In this document: positions 34,246-42,815 of the stretch, piece by piece
Position numbering within the stretch: position 1 is the stretch's first letter
Layout of the letters: the number at the start of each line of letters is the position of its first letter
NCBI GenBank assembly: GCA_963818225.1
Contig: CAWFRO010000006.1
Location: 62,001 to 126,000, forward strand
Length of the DNA: 64,000 nucleotides
Source of the DNA: Palsa-504 sp963818225
Lineage (GTDB): Bacteria; Actinomycetota; Actinomycetes; Streptosporangiales; Streptosporangiaceae
Direction of reading: 5' to 3'
Made by a program: the position numbers and the translations under genes
Notes under the pieces: model-generated
What the model saw: the letters and a program-made list of their open reading frames with translations, nothing else
What the model was told of the DNA's origin: nothing
Databases searched by the model: none

Positions 34246-34742
34246 GGGTTGGCGGTCGGCCGGAGCGAGGGCTTGGGAAGGGTCTTGCGCTGTGCTGGAT
34301 AGGGCCCGGCCACGTCAAGCATGCTGGAAAATCTCTCTAAGTACACATTTGAATCCTCAGAGTGACCGCTGTAAACGTCCAGTTTGAGGTCGCGGTTCGC
34401 AATTGGCCACCGGGACGGTGTTCCCCTTTCGGTCTCTTGCGTCCTCGGTCGACGGCGCCGCGGCTACCCATTGTGCCCACAATTGCGAGGCAGGGGCACT
34501 TTGTACCTAATGTCGGAAAATACCGGGAATCTACCGTGACTGACGGCAACTTGTACGGCTGCGGCCTGCCCGTGAGGAACCGCGAAACTTCATACAGTCA
34601 TGCGCCCTGTGGGGATCCAGGCAGTAGAGGGGGTATTGTCTACCCGTGAGTAGCCGTGTTTTCACGGTTTGCGCTCTCTAGGGCTGACAATGCCGGACAA
34701 TAGGTATACGACCTTCTATATGGGCGACGAAGGCGGTTGCGG
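34246..34742. other. Divergent intergenic region between the array and the diguanylate cyclase
   Basis: About 500 nt of lower GC with no convincing gene. On the minus strand, TTTACA (34375-34370), 17 nt, TCAAAT (34352-34347) is a weak promoter candidate for the array. On the plus strand, ccgtg-tttt-cacgg (about 34653-34666) followed by ttt is a small hairpin, and ctgacaatgccgg...ggtatac (about 34683-34710) is a weak promoter candidate for the cyclase. A c-di-GMP riboswitch consensus was looked for and not seen. Confidence 0.5.
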
Positions 34743-36128
34743 ATGAGCGAGGCGATGGCGCGAGCGTCTCGTCTCCTGCCGTCGCGGCTGAGGGCCATCG
34801 GTAACTGGCCGGTCTGGTCCCTGCCTGGCTGGCTCACCGCCTTCGTGCTTGCCGTCGTCGTCGCCGATCTGGCCGCCATAGGTGTCGCGGCGCGGGCCGT
34901 CACGTTCTCCGGGCGCGATCTGGGTCTGTTCTGCCTGCTGCTGGGCTGCACGGCGATTGCCGTGGAACTAACCAGGAATGCTGGCGAACAAGGTGGCGTC
35001 ATGACGGACGTCCAGGGCGTCTGGGAGCTGCCGGTAGCCATCTTGCTGCCTCCGTTTTACGCGCTTGTGGTACCGATCGCCCGGGTGGCGCTGAGCCAGT
35101 GGCGGGTGCGGCGCGGCCCGGTCTACCGTCGGGTTTTCACCGCTGCGGCGGTCGGGCTGTCTTACGGGGGAGCGTCGGTTGTCTTTCACGGGCTTTCCCC
35201 GCTGGTGCCGCACGGCTCCGGCGGTGTGCTCAGCCGTGGCACGGTATGGATCGCGCTGGTGATCCTTAGCGCCGTCGTTAGGTGGGTCCTGAACAACGCC
35301 ATGGTCATCACGGCCATCAAGGGTTCTGACCGAACGGCGGATGTCCGGGCGGCGTTCTTGAACGGCGAGTCGCTCTACAACGACGTTGCCGAGACCAGTG
35401 CGGCCATCCTGGTGACGTTCGCGGTGGCCGGGATCCCGCTGCTTGCCCTGGCCGCACTCCCCGTCGTCGGGTTGCTCCAGCGGTCGCAGAGCCACGTGAG
35501 ACTCGTCAGCGACGCGCGCAACGACTCCAAGACCGGCCTGCTGAACGCGGCGACCTGGGAGCGCGAGTCTACGGCGGAGCTCGCGCGGGCGATACGCACC
35601 GAGTCCCCACTCGCGATCGCGATGCTGGATGTCGACAAGTTCAAGGCGATCAACGACACCTATGGTCACCTCGTCGGCGACCAGGTGCTGAAGGAGATCG
35701 CCAGCACGCTCAATACCCTCTCCCGCGAGTACGACCTGGCCGGGCGGTTCGGCGGCGAGGAATTCGCCCTGCTGCTGCCGCAGACGCGGGCCGTCGACGC
35801 GTTCCGCATCGCCGAGCGTGTGCGCGCTAACGTCGCTGCCCTGAGCATCATCGCCGCGGGGTCCAGTGGCGGCGAGCGGGTGCACGTGACGGTCTCGATC
35901 GGCGTCGCGGCCCTCGACAGCGGCAGTAAGCGCGAACTCTCCGAGCTGCTGGCGGCGGCGGATGCAGCCCTGTACCGGGCGAAGGACGGCGGCCGGGATC
36001 AGGTGCAGATGATCAGCACGACCCGCGGCCTGAGCGCGATCAGCGGCCCGGGGATCGCTGCGGCGGATAGCGGCTCGGACGACGGCGAGGACCCGCCCAG
36101 CGTCTTCCGACGCGAGCAGAGTCTCTGA
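34743..36128 (+). CDS. Membrane diguanylate cyclase (GGDEF)
   Basis: The 461-residue protein has about six N-terminal hydrophobic helices (residues 25-255) and a GGDEF domain (about 262-430). The active site is GGEEF (337-341), the inhibitory I-site RxxD is REYD (328-331), and AIAMLDVDKFKAINDTYGHLVGDQVLKEIA precedes it. It should make c-di-GMP from two GTP with product inhibition. ATG at 34743 is used; the frame opens at a TTG two codons earlier. A tandem paralogue follows 290 nt downstream, so local duplication is likely. Confidence 0.93.
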   Translation: MSEAMARASRLLPSRLRAIGNWPVWSLPGWLTAFVLAVVVADLAAIGVAARAVTFSGRDLGLFCLLLGCTAIAVELTRNAGEQGGVMTDVQGVWELPVAILLPPFYALVVPIARVALSQWRVRRGPVYRRVFTAAAVGLSYGGASVVFHGLSPLVPHGSGGVLSRGTVWIALVILSAVVRWVLNNAMVITAIKGSDRTADVRAAFLNGESLYNDVAETSAAILVTFAVAGIPLLALAALPVVGLLQRSQSHVRLVSDARNDSKTGLLNAATWERESTAELARAIRTESPLAIAMLDVDKFKAINDTYGHLVGDQVLKEIASTLNTLSREYDLAGRFGGEEFALLLPQTRAVDAFRIAERVRANVAALSIIAAGSSGGERVHVTVSIGVAALDSGSKRELSELLAAADAALYRAKDGGRDQVQMISTTRGLSAISGPGIAAADSGSDDGEDPPSVFRREQSL

Positions 36129-36419
36129 TCGTCCGTTCCCCGCGGCATTCGATCAAGGTCACCGCGGTACATCGTCACGACCAGTCACCCCTGGCCTCAG
36201 CTGACTGAGCACATCGCAAGCACCATTCAGATCCAGGTGGTGGTGGTGCGCACGGTAACCCCTCTCGACGGACGGTTACTCGAAGTTAAGTCGGCGAGCA
36301 TAGCGGATGACAGATCACAAGCATTGTTGGATTCCGAAATGTCGGGCATCCCGAGCAGCCTGAGCGCCTGTACGGTGATGATCCTCGGTCGGTAGCGGAA
36401 TTTTGACGTTCAGCAGCCG
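36129..36419. other. Intergenic region between tandem cyclase genes
   Basis: About 290 nt with no recognised gene. A 52-codon frame starting in a run of GTG codons near 36241 has no ribosome site and no family resemblance. TTGACG at 36403-36408 could be a -35 element but no good -10 is found at the right distance. Confidence 0.5.
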
Positions 36420-37938
36420 ATGTCGCGACAATCCGGGACACTAAGTGGTACGTGTCGCCCCCCACACAGGTTCAAGGTGCCTTTGGCTGAAAATCATGCC
36501 TTCGGCCGCCCGGTCCACTGGCGAAGCACCGAGGTCCGGGCCTGGCCGATCTGGCAGCTTCCGCGCTGGCTGCGCGCCTTCGTCATCGCCGTCGTGATCG
36601 CCGACGGCGTTGTCCTCGGGCTCGCCGCCAGCGAGGTCCGGTTCCAGGGCCGTGATCTCGTGCTGTTCGGCGGGCTGCTGGCGAGCAGCGCGGCCACGGT
36701 CGAGCTGACCCGGCGGGCTGGCGAGAACAATGGCGTGGTCAAGGACGTGTACGCGACCTGGGAGCTGCCCGCCGCCCTGCTGCTGCCGCTGGCCTACGTG
36801 CCGGTGCTTCCCATCGTCCGGATGGCCCTGACCCAGTGGCGGGTCCACCGCGGCCCCGTGTACCGGCGGGTCGTCAGCGCGGCCGTAGTCGGGCTGAGCT
36901 ACGTCGCTGCCGCCTTCGCCTTCCACGGCCTGATCCGCCTGGTGCCCGGCGCGGACGCTCGCCCGGCCGACCACGCGCTGGCCTGGATGCTGATCGCGGC
37001 AGCCTGCGCGGCGGTGCTAGTGGACGGTCAACCAGGTCCTGCTCTGCACGGCTATCAAGGGTTCGGACCGGAGCTTGCGCCTCCGTGACGTGGTGCTCGC
37101 CAGGGAGCCCGTCTACAACGACGTGGCCGAGCTGTGCGTGGCGGTGATCGTCAGCTTCTGCGTGGCCAGCAGCGCCATCGCCCTGATCTTCGCGCTGCCG
37201 TTCATCACCTTGCTGCAGCGTTCGCTGCGACACACCCAGCTGGTCCAGTCGTCGCAGGAAGACGCCAAGACCGGATTGCTGAATGCGGCCACCTGGGAGC
37301 GGCAGGCGAGTACCGAAGTCGTCCGCGCCGTGCGGACCCGGTCGGCTCTCGCCATCGCCCTGCTGGACATCGACCGGTTCAAGGTGATCAACGACACCTA
37401 CGGTCACCTCGTCGGCGACCAGGTCCTCAAGGAGATCGCCCGTACGCTGACCTGTCAGCTGCGCGACTATGACCTGGCCGGCCGGTTCGGCGGCGAGGAG
37501 TTCACCCTGCTGCTGCCGCAGACCCGGGCCGTAGACGCCATCCGCATCGCCGAGCGCATCCGATCCGGCATCGCCGGGCTGTCGGTCATCGCTCCGGGCA
37601 CCATCGGCGGGGAGCGGGTCCAGGTGACGGTGTCGATCGGGGTGGCGGCGCTGGACGCCGGGGCCGAGCGGAACTTCTCCCAGCTGATGGCGGCGGCCGA
37701 TGCCGCGCTGTACCGGGCGAAGAGCTCCGGCCGGGACCAGGTGCAGATGATCAGCACCACCAGGGGCCTGAGCGCGGTCAGCGGCACCTCGCGCGGCATC
37801 AACGGCGCGGCCCGAGACGGCGCGGCCCGAGACGGCATGGAACGAGACGGCCAGGACCGCGATGGGCCCGCCCCGGCTGAGCCGAGCGTCTTCCAGCGGG
37901 CCTTGACCTCGTTAGCGGGGCGGACTAGCCAGCCGTGA
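36420..37938 (+). pseudogene. Second membrane diguanylate cyclase, frameshifted
   Basis: Residues before 37019 match the membrane half of the 34743 cyclase (WPIWQLPRWLRAFVIAVVIADGVVLG, then LTQWRVHRGPVYRRVVSAAVVGLSY). At about 37017-37021 the frame is lost; shifting by one base at 37021 restores the match (WTVNQVLLCTAIKGSDRSLRLRD against WVLNNAMVITAIKGSDRTADVRA) through GGEEF (37489-37503) with RDYD I-site. Net change is +1 or -2. A separate frame from a TTG at 37075 could express the GGDEF half with one helix. The tail carries a 12-bp repeat (RDGAARDGMERDG, about 37812-37850). Start ATG 36420 or GTG 36477. Confidence 0.85.
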
Positions 37939-38386
37939 CCGTCGCCGAAGGACCAGGGACGAGAAGCACCGCCACGACCGCGGCGCTGCCGGTGTGACAA
38001 CGCGAGGCGTTGCCCGTGCTCAGCACCTCCGGGGTCGGATAACCCTGGCAGGTCCAGCCGTTCACCACGACGGGCGCGCCGCCGCCGTTGCCCCGGATCT
38101 GCCCGGCCCGGATGATGGCTGCGTAGTCGTTCTCGACCCGTATCGCGGTGGCGCAGTTCACGGTGCCCTGGGCTACTTTGACGATGACCGGGACGCCCGC
38201 CGCGGTGTGAGTGGTGCCGCAGCTTGTGCCAGGCCCGGCGCCCGGGGACGCGCTCGACCCGCAGCCGGCCAGTGCGCCCATGCCGCTGGCCAGCAGCGCC
38301 GCGCCGGCCGCCAGCGGGCCGAGTACCCGCGCGACCCTGGACCCCTGCGCCCCGCGAGCCGGCCAGCCTTCCCGCTCCCGGTCCAC
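37925..38386 (-). CDS. Putative secreted lipoprotein
   Basis: The 153-residue product has a basic head, a hydrophobic segment and a lipobox LAGC (residues 39-42), then SSASPGAGPG linker and a small domain with four cysteines (SCGTTHTAAGVPVIVKVAQGTVNCATAIRVENDYAAIIRAGQI, then GWTCQGYP and ASRCHTG). The spacing suggests two disulfides. Its end overlaps the frameshifted cyclase gene by 14 nt on the opposite strand. Similar small exported proteins are frequent in actinobacteria; function unknown. Confidence 0.75.
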   Translation of the reverse strand: MDREREGWPARGAQGSRVARVLGPLAAGAALLASGMGALAGCGSSASPGAGPGTSCGTTHTAAGVPVIVKVAQGTVNCATAIRVENDYAAIIRAGQIRGNGGGAPVVVNGWTCQGYPTPEVLSTGNASRCHTGSAAVVAVLLVPGPSATVTAG

Positions 38387-38412
38387 TCCGCCAAGCGTAG
38401 GACCGCAAAGAG

Positions 38413-38440
38413 TTGCATATTAATGCGCTATCGTGAATAC
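38413..38440 (+). promoter_or_regulatory. Candidate ArgR operator upstream of argC
   Basis: AT-rich patch TTGCATATTAATGCG (38413-38427) followed by GTGAATAC (38433-38440) in otherwise GC-rich DNA. The partial palindrome gcatat/taatgc and the TGAATA half-site resemble ARG boxes. It lies 30-57 nt before the argC start, and argR is in this operon, so autoregulated arginine repression is expected. Confidence 0.45.
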
Positions 38441-38469
38441 TCTTCCAGGGAAGATGAGGAGGCGGGCAG

Positions 38470-39525
38470 TTGGGTGCGAAGGTTGCGGTCGCGGGGGCTA
38501 GCGGCTACGCGGGCGGTGAGCTGCTCCGCCTGCTGGCCGGCCATCCCGACCTGGAGATCGGGGCCGTCGCGGCGCACGGCAGCGCCGGGGCGCCGGTGAC
38601 CTCGGTGCTCCCGCAGCTGATCGGTCACGCGGGCCTGCAGGACCGGGTCTTCGTGCCGGCCGAACCAGGCGCGCTCGCCGACGCTGACCTGCTCTTCACC
38701 GCCCTGCCGCACGGGGAATCCGCCAAGCTGGCCGCCGCCCTCCCGGCCGAGCTCAAGGTGGTCGACCTGTCCGCCGACTTCCGGCTGGCCGACCCCGACG
38801 CCTGGGAGCGGTACTACCCGACGCCGCACGCGGGCCGCTGGCCCTACGGGCTGCCCGAGCTGCCCGGCGCCCGGGACGCGATCAGGGCGTCGGCCACCGT
38901 GGCCGCACCCGGCTGCTACGCCACCGCCGCCATCCTCGCCCTGGCCCCGCTGCTCGCCGCCGGCCTCGTCGAGCCGTCCGACATCGTGATCGTGGCCGCC
39001 TCCGGCACGTCCGGCGCGGGCCGCTCGCCCCGGCCTGACCTGCTCGCCAGCGAGGTGATGGGGTCGATGTCCGCGTACTCGGTGGCCGGCACGCACCGGC
39101 ACACCCCAGAAATAGAACAAGCCCTTTCTGCCGAACGGTCCGTGGTGCCTGCATCCGCGCCCGTCACCGTGTCCTTCACCCCGACGCTCGCGCCGATGCC
39201 GCGCGGCATCCTGGCCACCTGCACGGCCCGGCTGGCCTCGGCCCAGGCCGGGACCCAGCTGCGGGACGCGATGACCGCGGCCTACGGCGGCGAGCCGTTC
39301 GTGCACCTGCTGCCAGAAGGACGCTGGCCTGCCACCGGGCCCACCCTGGGATCCAACGCCGCCCACCTGCAGGTCGCCGCCGACCCGCACGCCGGCCGGG
39401 CGATCGCCGTCTGCGCCCTGGACAACCTGGTCAAGGGCGCGGCCGGCCAGGCCATCCAGGTGGCCAACCTCATGCTCGGCCTGCCGGAGACCTCCGGCCT
39501 GACCCCCCATGGAGTCGCCCCATGA
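38470..39525 (+). CDS. argC: N-acetyl-gamma-glutamyl-phosphate reductase
   Basis: The 351-residue protein begins GAKVAVAGASGYAGGELLRLLAGHPDLEIG (NADP Rossmann fold), has ALPHGESAK, LSADFRL and the catalytic Cys in VAAPGCYATAAILAL, then GTSGAGRSPRPDLL. It reduces N-acetylglutamyl phosphate to the semialdehyde. The start is TTG at 38470, supported by gaggagg 8-9 nt upstream. Its stop overlaps the argJ start (ATGA). Confidence 0.96.
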   Translation: MGAKVAVAGASGYAGGELLRLLAGHPDLEIGAVAAHGSAGAPVTSVLPQLIGHAGLQDRVFVPAEPGALADADLLFTALPHGESAKLAAALPAELKVVDLSADFRLADPDAWERYYPTPHAGRWPYGLPELPGARDAIRASATVAAPGCYATAAILALAPLLAAGLVEPSDIVIVAASGTSGAGRSPRPDLLASEVMGSMSAYSVAGTHRHTPEIEQALSAERSVVPASAPVTVSFTPTLAPMPRGILATCTARLASAQAGTQLRDAMTAAYGGEPFVHLLPEGRWPATGPTLGSNAAHLQVAADPHAGRAIAVCALDNLVKGAAGQAIQVANLMLGLPETSGLTPHGVAP

Positions 39526-40685
39526 GCGTCACCGCCCCGCTCGGATTCCGCGCCGCCGGCGTAGTGGCCGGCCTGAAGGAATCCGGCGATCCCGACGTGG
39601 CCGTCGTCGTGAACGACGGGCCGTCCCGCGCCGCGGCCGCGGTCTTCACCTCCAACCGGGTCCAGGCCGCGCCGGTGACCTGGACCCGCCAGGTGGTCAG
39701 CGGCGGCCGGGTCCGGGCCGTGGTGCTCAACTCCGGCGGCGCCAACGCCTGCACCGGCCCGCGCGGCTTCCAGGACACGCACGCGACGGCCGAGCGGCTG
39801 GCCGCGGCGATCGAGGACTCCCCGGGCGAGATGGCCGTCTGCTCGACCGGCCTGATCGGCGAGCGGCTGCCCATGGACAAGCTGCTGCCCGGCGTCGACG
39901 CCGCGGTCGCCGCCGTGTCCCGGGCGGGCGGGCTGAACGCCGCCGACGCCATCCGGACCACTGACACCGTGGTGAAGATCTCCTTCCGCTCGGGCCAGGC
40001 CCCGTCCGCCGCCTACACCATCGGCGGCATGGCCAAAGGCGCGGGGATGCTGTCACCGGCCCTGGCCACCATGCTGTGCGTGCTGACCACCGACGCGGAC
40101 CTGACCGCGGCCGAGCTGGACTCGGCGCTGCGCTCGGCGGTCGCGGAGACCTTCGACCGGCTGGACACCGACGGGTGCATGTCCACCAACGACACGGTGC
40201 TGCTCATGGCCAGCGGGGCCAGCGGGGTGCGGCCCGATAAGCGGGAGTTCACCGAGACGCTGACCGACGTGTGCGCGGACCTGGCCCGGCAGCTCCAGCT
40301 GGACGCCGAGGGCGCGCAGAAGATGATCACCATCGAGGTCGTCGGCGCGGCGGGCGAGAACGACGCGGTGGCGGTGGGCCGGGCCGTGGCCCGGAACAAC
40401 CTGGTCAAGTGCGCTATTGGCGGCGAGGACCCCAACTGGGGCCGGATCCTGGCCGCAGTCGGGACCACCGACGCGATCTTCGAGCCGGACCGGCTGAACG
40501 TCGCGGTCAACGGCGTGTGGGTGTGCCGTCACGGCGCCGCCGGTGAAGAACGCTCCAAGGTGGACCTGACCCCGAAGGACGTCACGATCACCGTGGACCT
40601 CTCGACCGGCCCGGCCTCCGCGGTCATCTTGACCACCGACCTGACCGCCGCCTACGTCCACGAGAACAGTGCTTACTCAACATGA
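39522..40685 (+). CDS. argJ: Glutamate N-acetyltransferase / amino-acid N-acetyltransferase
   Basis: The 387-residue protein is the ArgJ Ntn-like acetyltransferase that recycles the acetyl group from N-acetylornithine to glutamate. The self-cleavage site lies in KGAGMLSPALATMLCVLTTDA, with T183 as the new N-terminal nucleophile. GGEDPNWGRILAA and the ending AYVHENSAYST are typical. It overlaps argC by 4 nt and ends at a duplicated junction with argB. Confidence 0.97.
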   Translation: MSVTAPLGFRAAGVVAGLKESGDPDVAVVVNDGPSRAAAAVFTSNRVQAAPVTWTRQVVSGGRVRAVVLNSGGANACTGPRGFQDTHATAERLAAAIEDSPGEMAVCSTGLIGERLPMDKLLPGVDAAVAAVSRAGGLNAADAIRTTDTVVKISFRSGQAPSAAYTIGGMAKGAGMLSPALATMLCVLTTDADLTAAELDSALRSAVAETFDRLDTDGCMSTNDTVLLMASGASGVRPDKREFTETLTDVCADLARQLQLDAEGAQKMITIEVVGAAGENDAVAVGRAVARNNLVKCAIGGEDPNWGRILAAVGTTDAIFEPDRLNVAVNGVWVCRHGAAGEERSKVDLTPKDVTITVDLSTGPASAVILTTDLTAAYVHENSAYST

Positions 40686-40702
40686 GGGCTTACTCCACAT
40701 GA
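40671..40702 (+). repeat. 17-bp tandem duplication of the argJ/argB junction
   Basis: Block gcttactcaacatga (40671-40685) recurs as gcttactccacatga (40688-40702), 17 bp apart. The first copy holds the argJ stop (40683-40685) overlapped by an ATG at 40682. That ATG opens a six-codon ORF, MRAYST, whose TGA (40700-40702) overlaps the argB ATG at 40699. ATGA overlaps therefore exist on both sides. Confidence 0.8.
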
Positions 40703-41631
40703 CCATGCTGCAGGGACGGGTGGACGACGCCTCAGCCAAAGCGGCGACGCTGATCGAGGCGCTGCCCTGGCTGAACAGGTTCCACGGCCAGACCGTGGTG
40801 ATCAAGTACGGCGGGCACGCCATGACCGACGAGGCGCTGCGCATGGCCTTCGCGCAGGACCTGGTGTTCCTGCGCTACGCCGGGCTGCACCCGGTGGTGG
40901 TGCACGGCGGCGGCCCGCAGATCACCGAGCTCCTGGACCGGCTCGGCCTGGAAAGCTCCTTCACCGCCGGCCTGCGGGTCACCACCCCGGAGGCGATGGA
41001 AGTCGTCCGGATGGTCCTGTCCGGGACGGTGAACAAGGACATCGTCGGCCTGATCAACCGGCACGGGCCGTTCGCGGTGGGCATCTCCGGCGAAGACGCG
41101 GGCACGTTCACCGCGGTGCGCAAGGCCGCGATCGTCGATGGCCAGCCGGTGGACATCGGCCTGGTCGGCGAGATCGTGGCGACCGACGCCGGCGCGATCA
41201 GCGCGCTGCTGGCCGACGGCCGGATTCCGGTGGTGTCCAGCGTCGCCGCGGGCGAGGACGGCCAGACCTATAACGTCAACGCGGACACCGCGGCGGCGGC
41301 GCTGGCCGTCGCCCTCGGCGCGGCCAAGCTCGTCGTGCTCACCGACGTGGCCGGCCTGTACCGGGACTGGCCATCATCAGCCGATGGCGCCGCGGCCGGC
41401 GCGGCCCCGGCCGATGTCATCAGCCAGCTCACCGCCGACGAGCTCGAACGGCTGCTGCCCGGGCTGTCGGCCGGGATGATCCCCAAGATGGAGGCCTGCC
41501 TGACCGCGGTGCGCGGCGGCGTCCCGCAGGCCCACGTCCTGGACGGCCGCCTCAGCCACGCCATCCTGCTCGAGATCTTCACCGACGCCGGCATCGGCAC
41601 CATGGTCCTGCCCCAAGGAGGCCAATCATGA
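40699..41631 (+). CDS. argB: Acetylglutamate kinase
   Basis: The 310-residue protein has VVIKYGGHAM, VVVHGGGPQITELLDRLGLESSFTAGLRVTTPEAMEVV and the ADP-binding NVNADTAAAALAVALGAAKLVVLTDVAGLY; the C-terminal region GGMIPK-like AGMIPKMEACLTAV binds arginine or substrate. It phosphorylates N-acetylglutamate. ATG at 40699 is chosen; the 40669 alternative lies inside argJ. Short acidic-to-Ala insert (SADGAAAGAAPAD) at about residues 232-245. Overlaps argD by ATGA. Confidence 0.96.
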   Translation: MTMLQGRVDDASAKAATLIEALPWLNRFHGQTVVIKYGGHAMTDEALRMAFAQDLVFLRYAGLHPVVVHGGGPQITELLDRLGLESSFTAGLRVTTPEAMEVVRMVLSGTVNKDIVGLINRHGPFAVGISGEDAGTFTAVRKAAIVDGQPVDIGLVGEIVATDAGAISALLADGRIPVVSSVAAGEDGQTYNVNADTAAAALAVALGAAKLVVLTDVAGLYRDWPSSADGAAAGAAPADVISQLTADELERLLPGLSAGMIPKMEACLTAVRGGVPQAHVLDGRLSHAILLEIFTDAGIGTMVLPQGGQS

Positions 41632-42815
41632 GCGAGACCGAGACCCTGCAGAAGCGGTTCGAGGCCGCGCTGATGCCCAACTACGGCGTGCCACCGGTGG
41701 CGATCAGCCGCGGGGCGGGCTGCCGCGTGTGGGACCCGGACGGGCGCGAGTACCTGGACCTGATCGCGGGGATCGCGGTGAGCTCGCTCGGCCATGCCCA
41801 CCCGGCCATCGTCGAAGCGGTCACCGGGCAGGTCGCCCAGGTGGCTCACACGTCCAACCTGTTTCTGCACGAAGGCGAGATCAAGCTCGCCGAACGCCTG
41901 CTGGATCTCCTCGGGGGAGACGGGCGGATCTTCTTCGCCAACTCCGGCACCGAGGCCAACGAGGCGGCGATCAAGCTGGTCCGCCGCATCCAGGGGCCGG
42001 GACGCCCGGTGATGGTGGCGGCCGAGCACGGTTTCCACGGCCGGACCATGGGCTCGCTCGCGCTGACCGGCAAGGCGTCCATCCGCGAGCCGTTCGGCCC
42101 GTTCGGCCTGACGGTGCGGTTCGTGCCGTTCGGCGACGCGGACGCGCTGCGGGCCGCGATCGGGCCTGACACCGCTGGCGTTTTCCTCGAGCCCTGCCTG
42201 GGCGAGGGCGGCGTGGTGCCCGCACCCGAGGGCTACCTGCGCGCGGCCCGCGAGGCCTGCGACGAGGCGGGCGCCCTGCTGGTCGTCGACGAGATCCAAA
42301 GCGGCATCGGCCGGGGCGGGACCTGGTTCGCCCACCAGGCCGAGGGCATCCGCCCTGACGTGCTCACGCTGGCCAAGGGGCTCGGCGGCGGGCTGCCCAT
42401 CGGTGCGTGCGTCGGCTTTGGCGCGGCCGGCACCGGCTTCGCCCGGGGCGACCACGGGTCGACGTTCGGCGGCAACCCGGTGGCCTGCGCCGCGGCTCTC
42501 GCCGTGCTCGACACGATCGAGCGGGACGGGCTGCTGGCGCACGCCTCGTCGGTGGGCGAGCACCTGGCGGCGGGCCTGCAGGCGATCAAGCACCCGCTGG
42601 TGGAAGGCGTGCGCGGCCGCGGGCTGTGGCTGGCCGTGGTGCTGACCGCCGACCGGGCCGCCGACGTGGAGGCGGCCGCCCGGCGGGCCGGGTTCCTGGT
42701 CAATGCGGTCCAGCCGGACGCGGTCCGGCTGGCGCCGCCGCTGATCCTCAGCATCGCCGAGGCGGACGAATTCCTCGCCGCGTGGCCCGCCATCCTCGGC
42801 CAGCAGGCCGCGTGA
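41628..42815 (+). CDS. argD: Acetylornithine aminotransferase
   Basis: The 395-residue class III aminotransferase has FFANSGTEANEAAIKL, EHGFHGRTMGSLALTG, LLVVDEIQSGIGRGG and the PLP lysine K250 in LTLAKGLGGGLPIGA, then GDHGSTFGGNPVACAAALAVL. It converts N-acetylglutamate semialdehyde to N-acetylornithine. Starts in ATGA overlap with argB; its TGA shares a base with the argF ATG (TGATG). Confidence 0.96.
   Translation: MSETETLQKRFEAALMPNYGVPPVAISRGAGCRVWDPDGREYLDLIAGIAVSSLGHAHPAIVEAVTGQVAQVAHTSNLFLHEGEIKLAERLLDLLGGDGRIFFANSGTEANEAAIKLVRRIQGPGRPVMVAAEHGFHGRTMGSLALTGKASIREPFGPFGLTVRFVPFGDADALRAAIGPDTAGVFLEPCLGEGGVVPAPEGYLRAAREACDEAGALLVVDEIQSGIGRGGTWFAHQAEGIRPDVLTLAKGLGGGLPIGACVGFGAAGTGFARGDHGSTFGGNPVACAAALAVLDTIERDGLLAHASSVGEHLAAGLQAIKHPLVEGVRGRGLWLAVVLTADRAADVEAAARRAGFLVNAVQPDAVRLAPPLILSIAEADEFLAAWPAILGQQAA

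Noticed and set aside
33219..34387. Three long plus-strand reading frames (over 310 codons each) across the repeat array
   Set aside because: The unit length of 67 bp is not divisible by three and contains no plus-strand stop, so all three frames stay open automatically; products are 67-residue repeats with no family resemblance.
34246..34742. c-di-GMP riboswitch before the diguanylate cyclase
   Set aside because: No GEMM-like conserved segments are visible.
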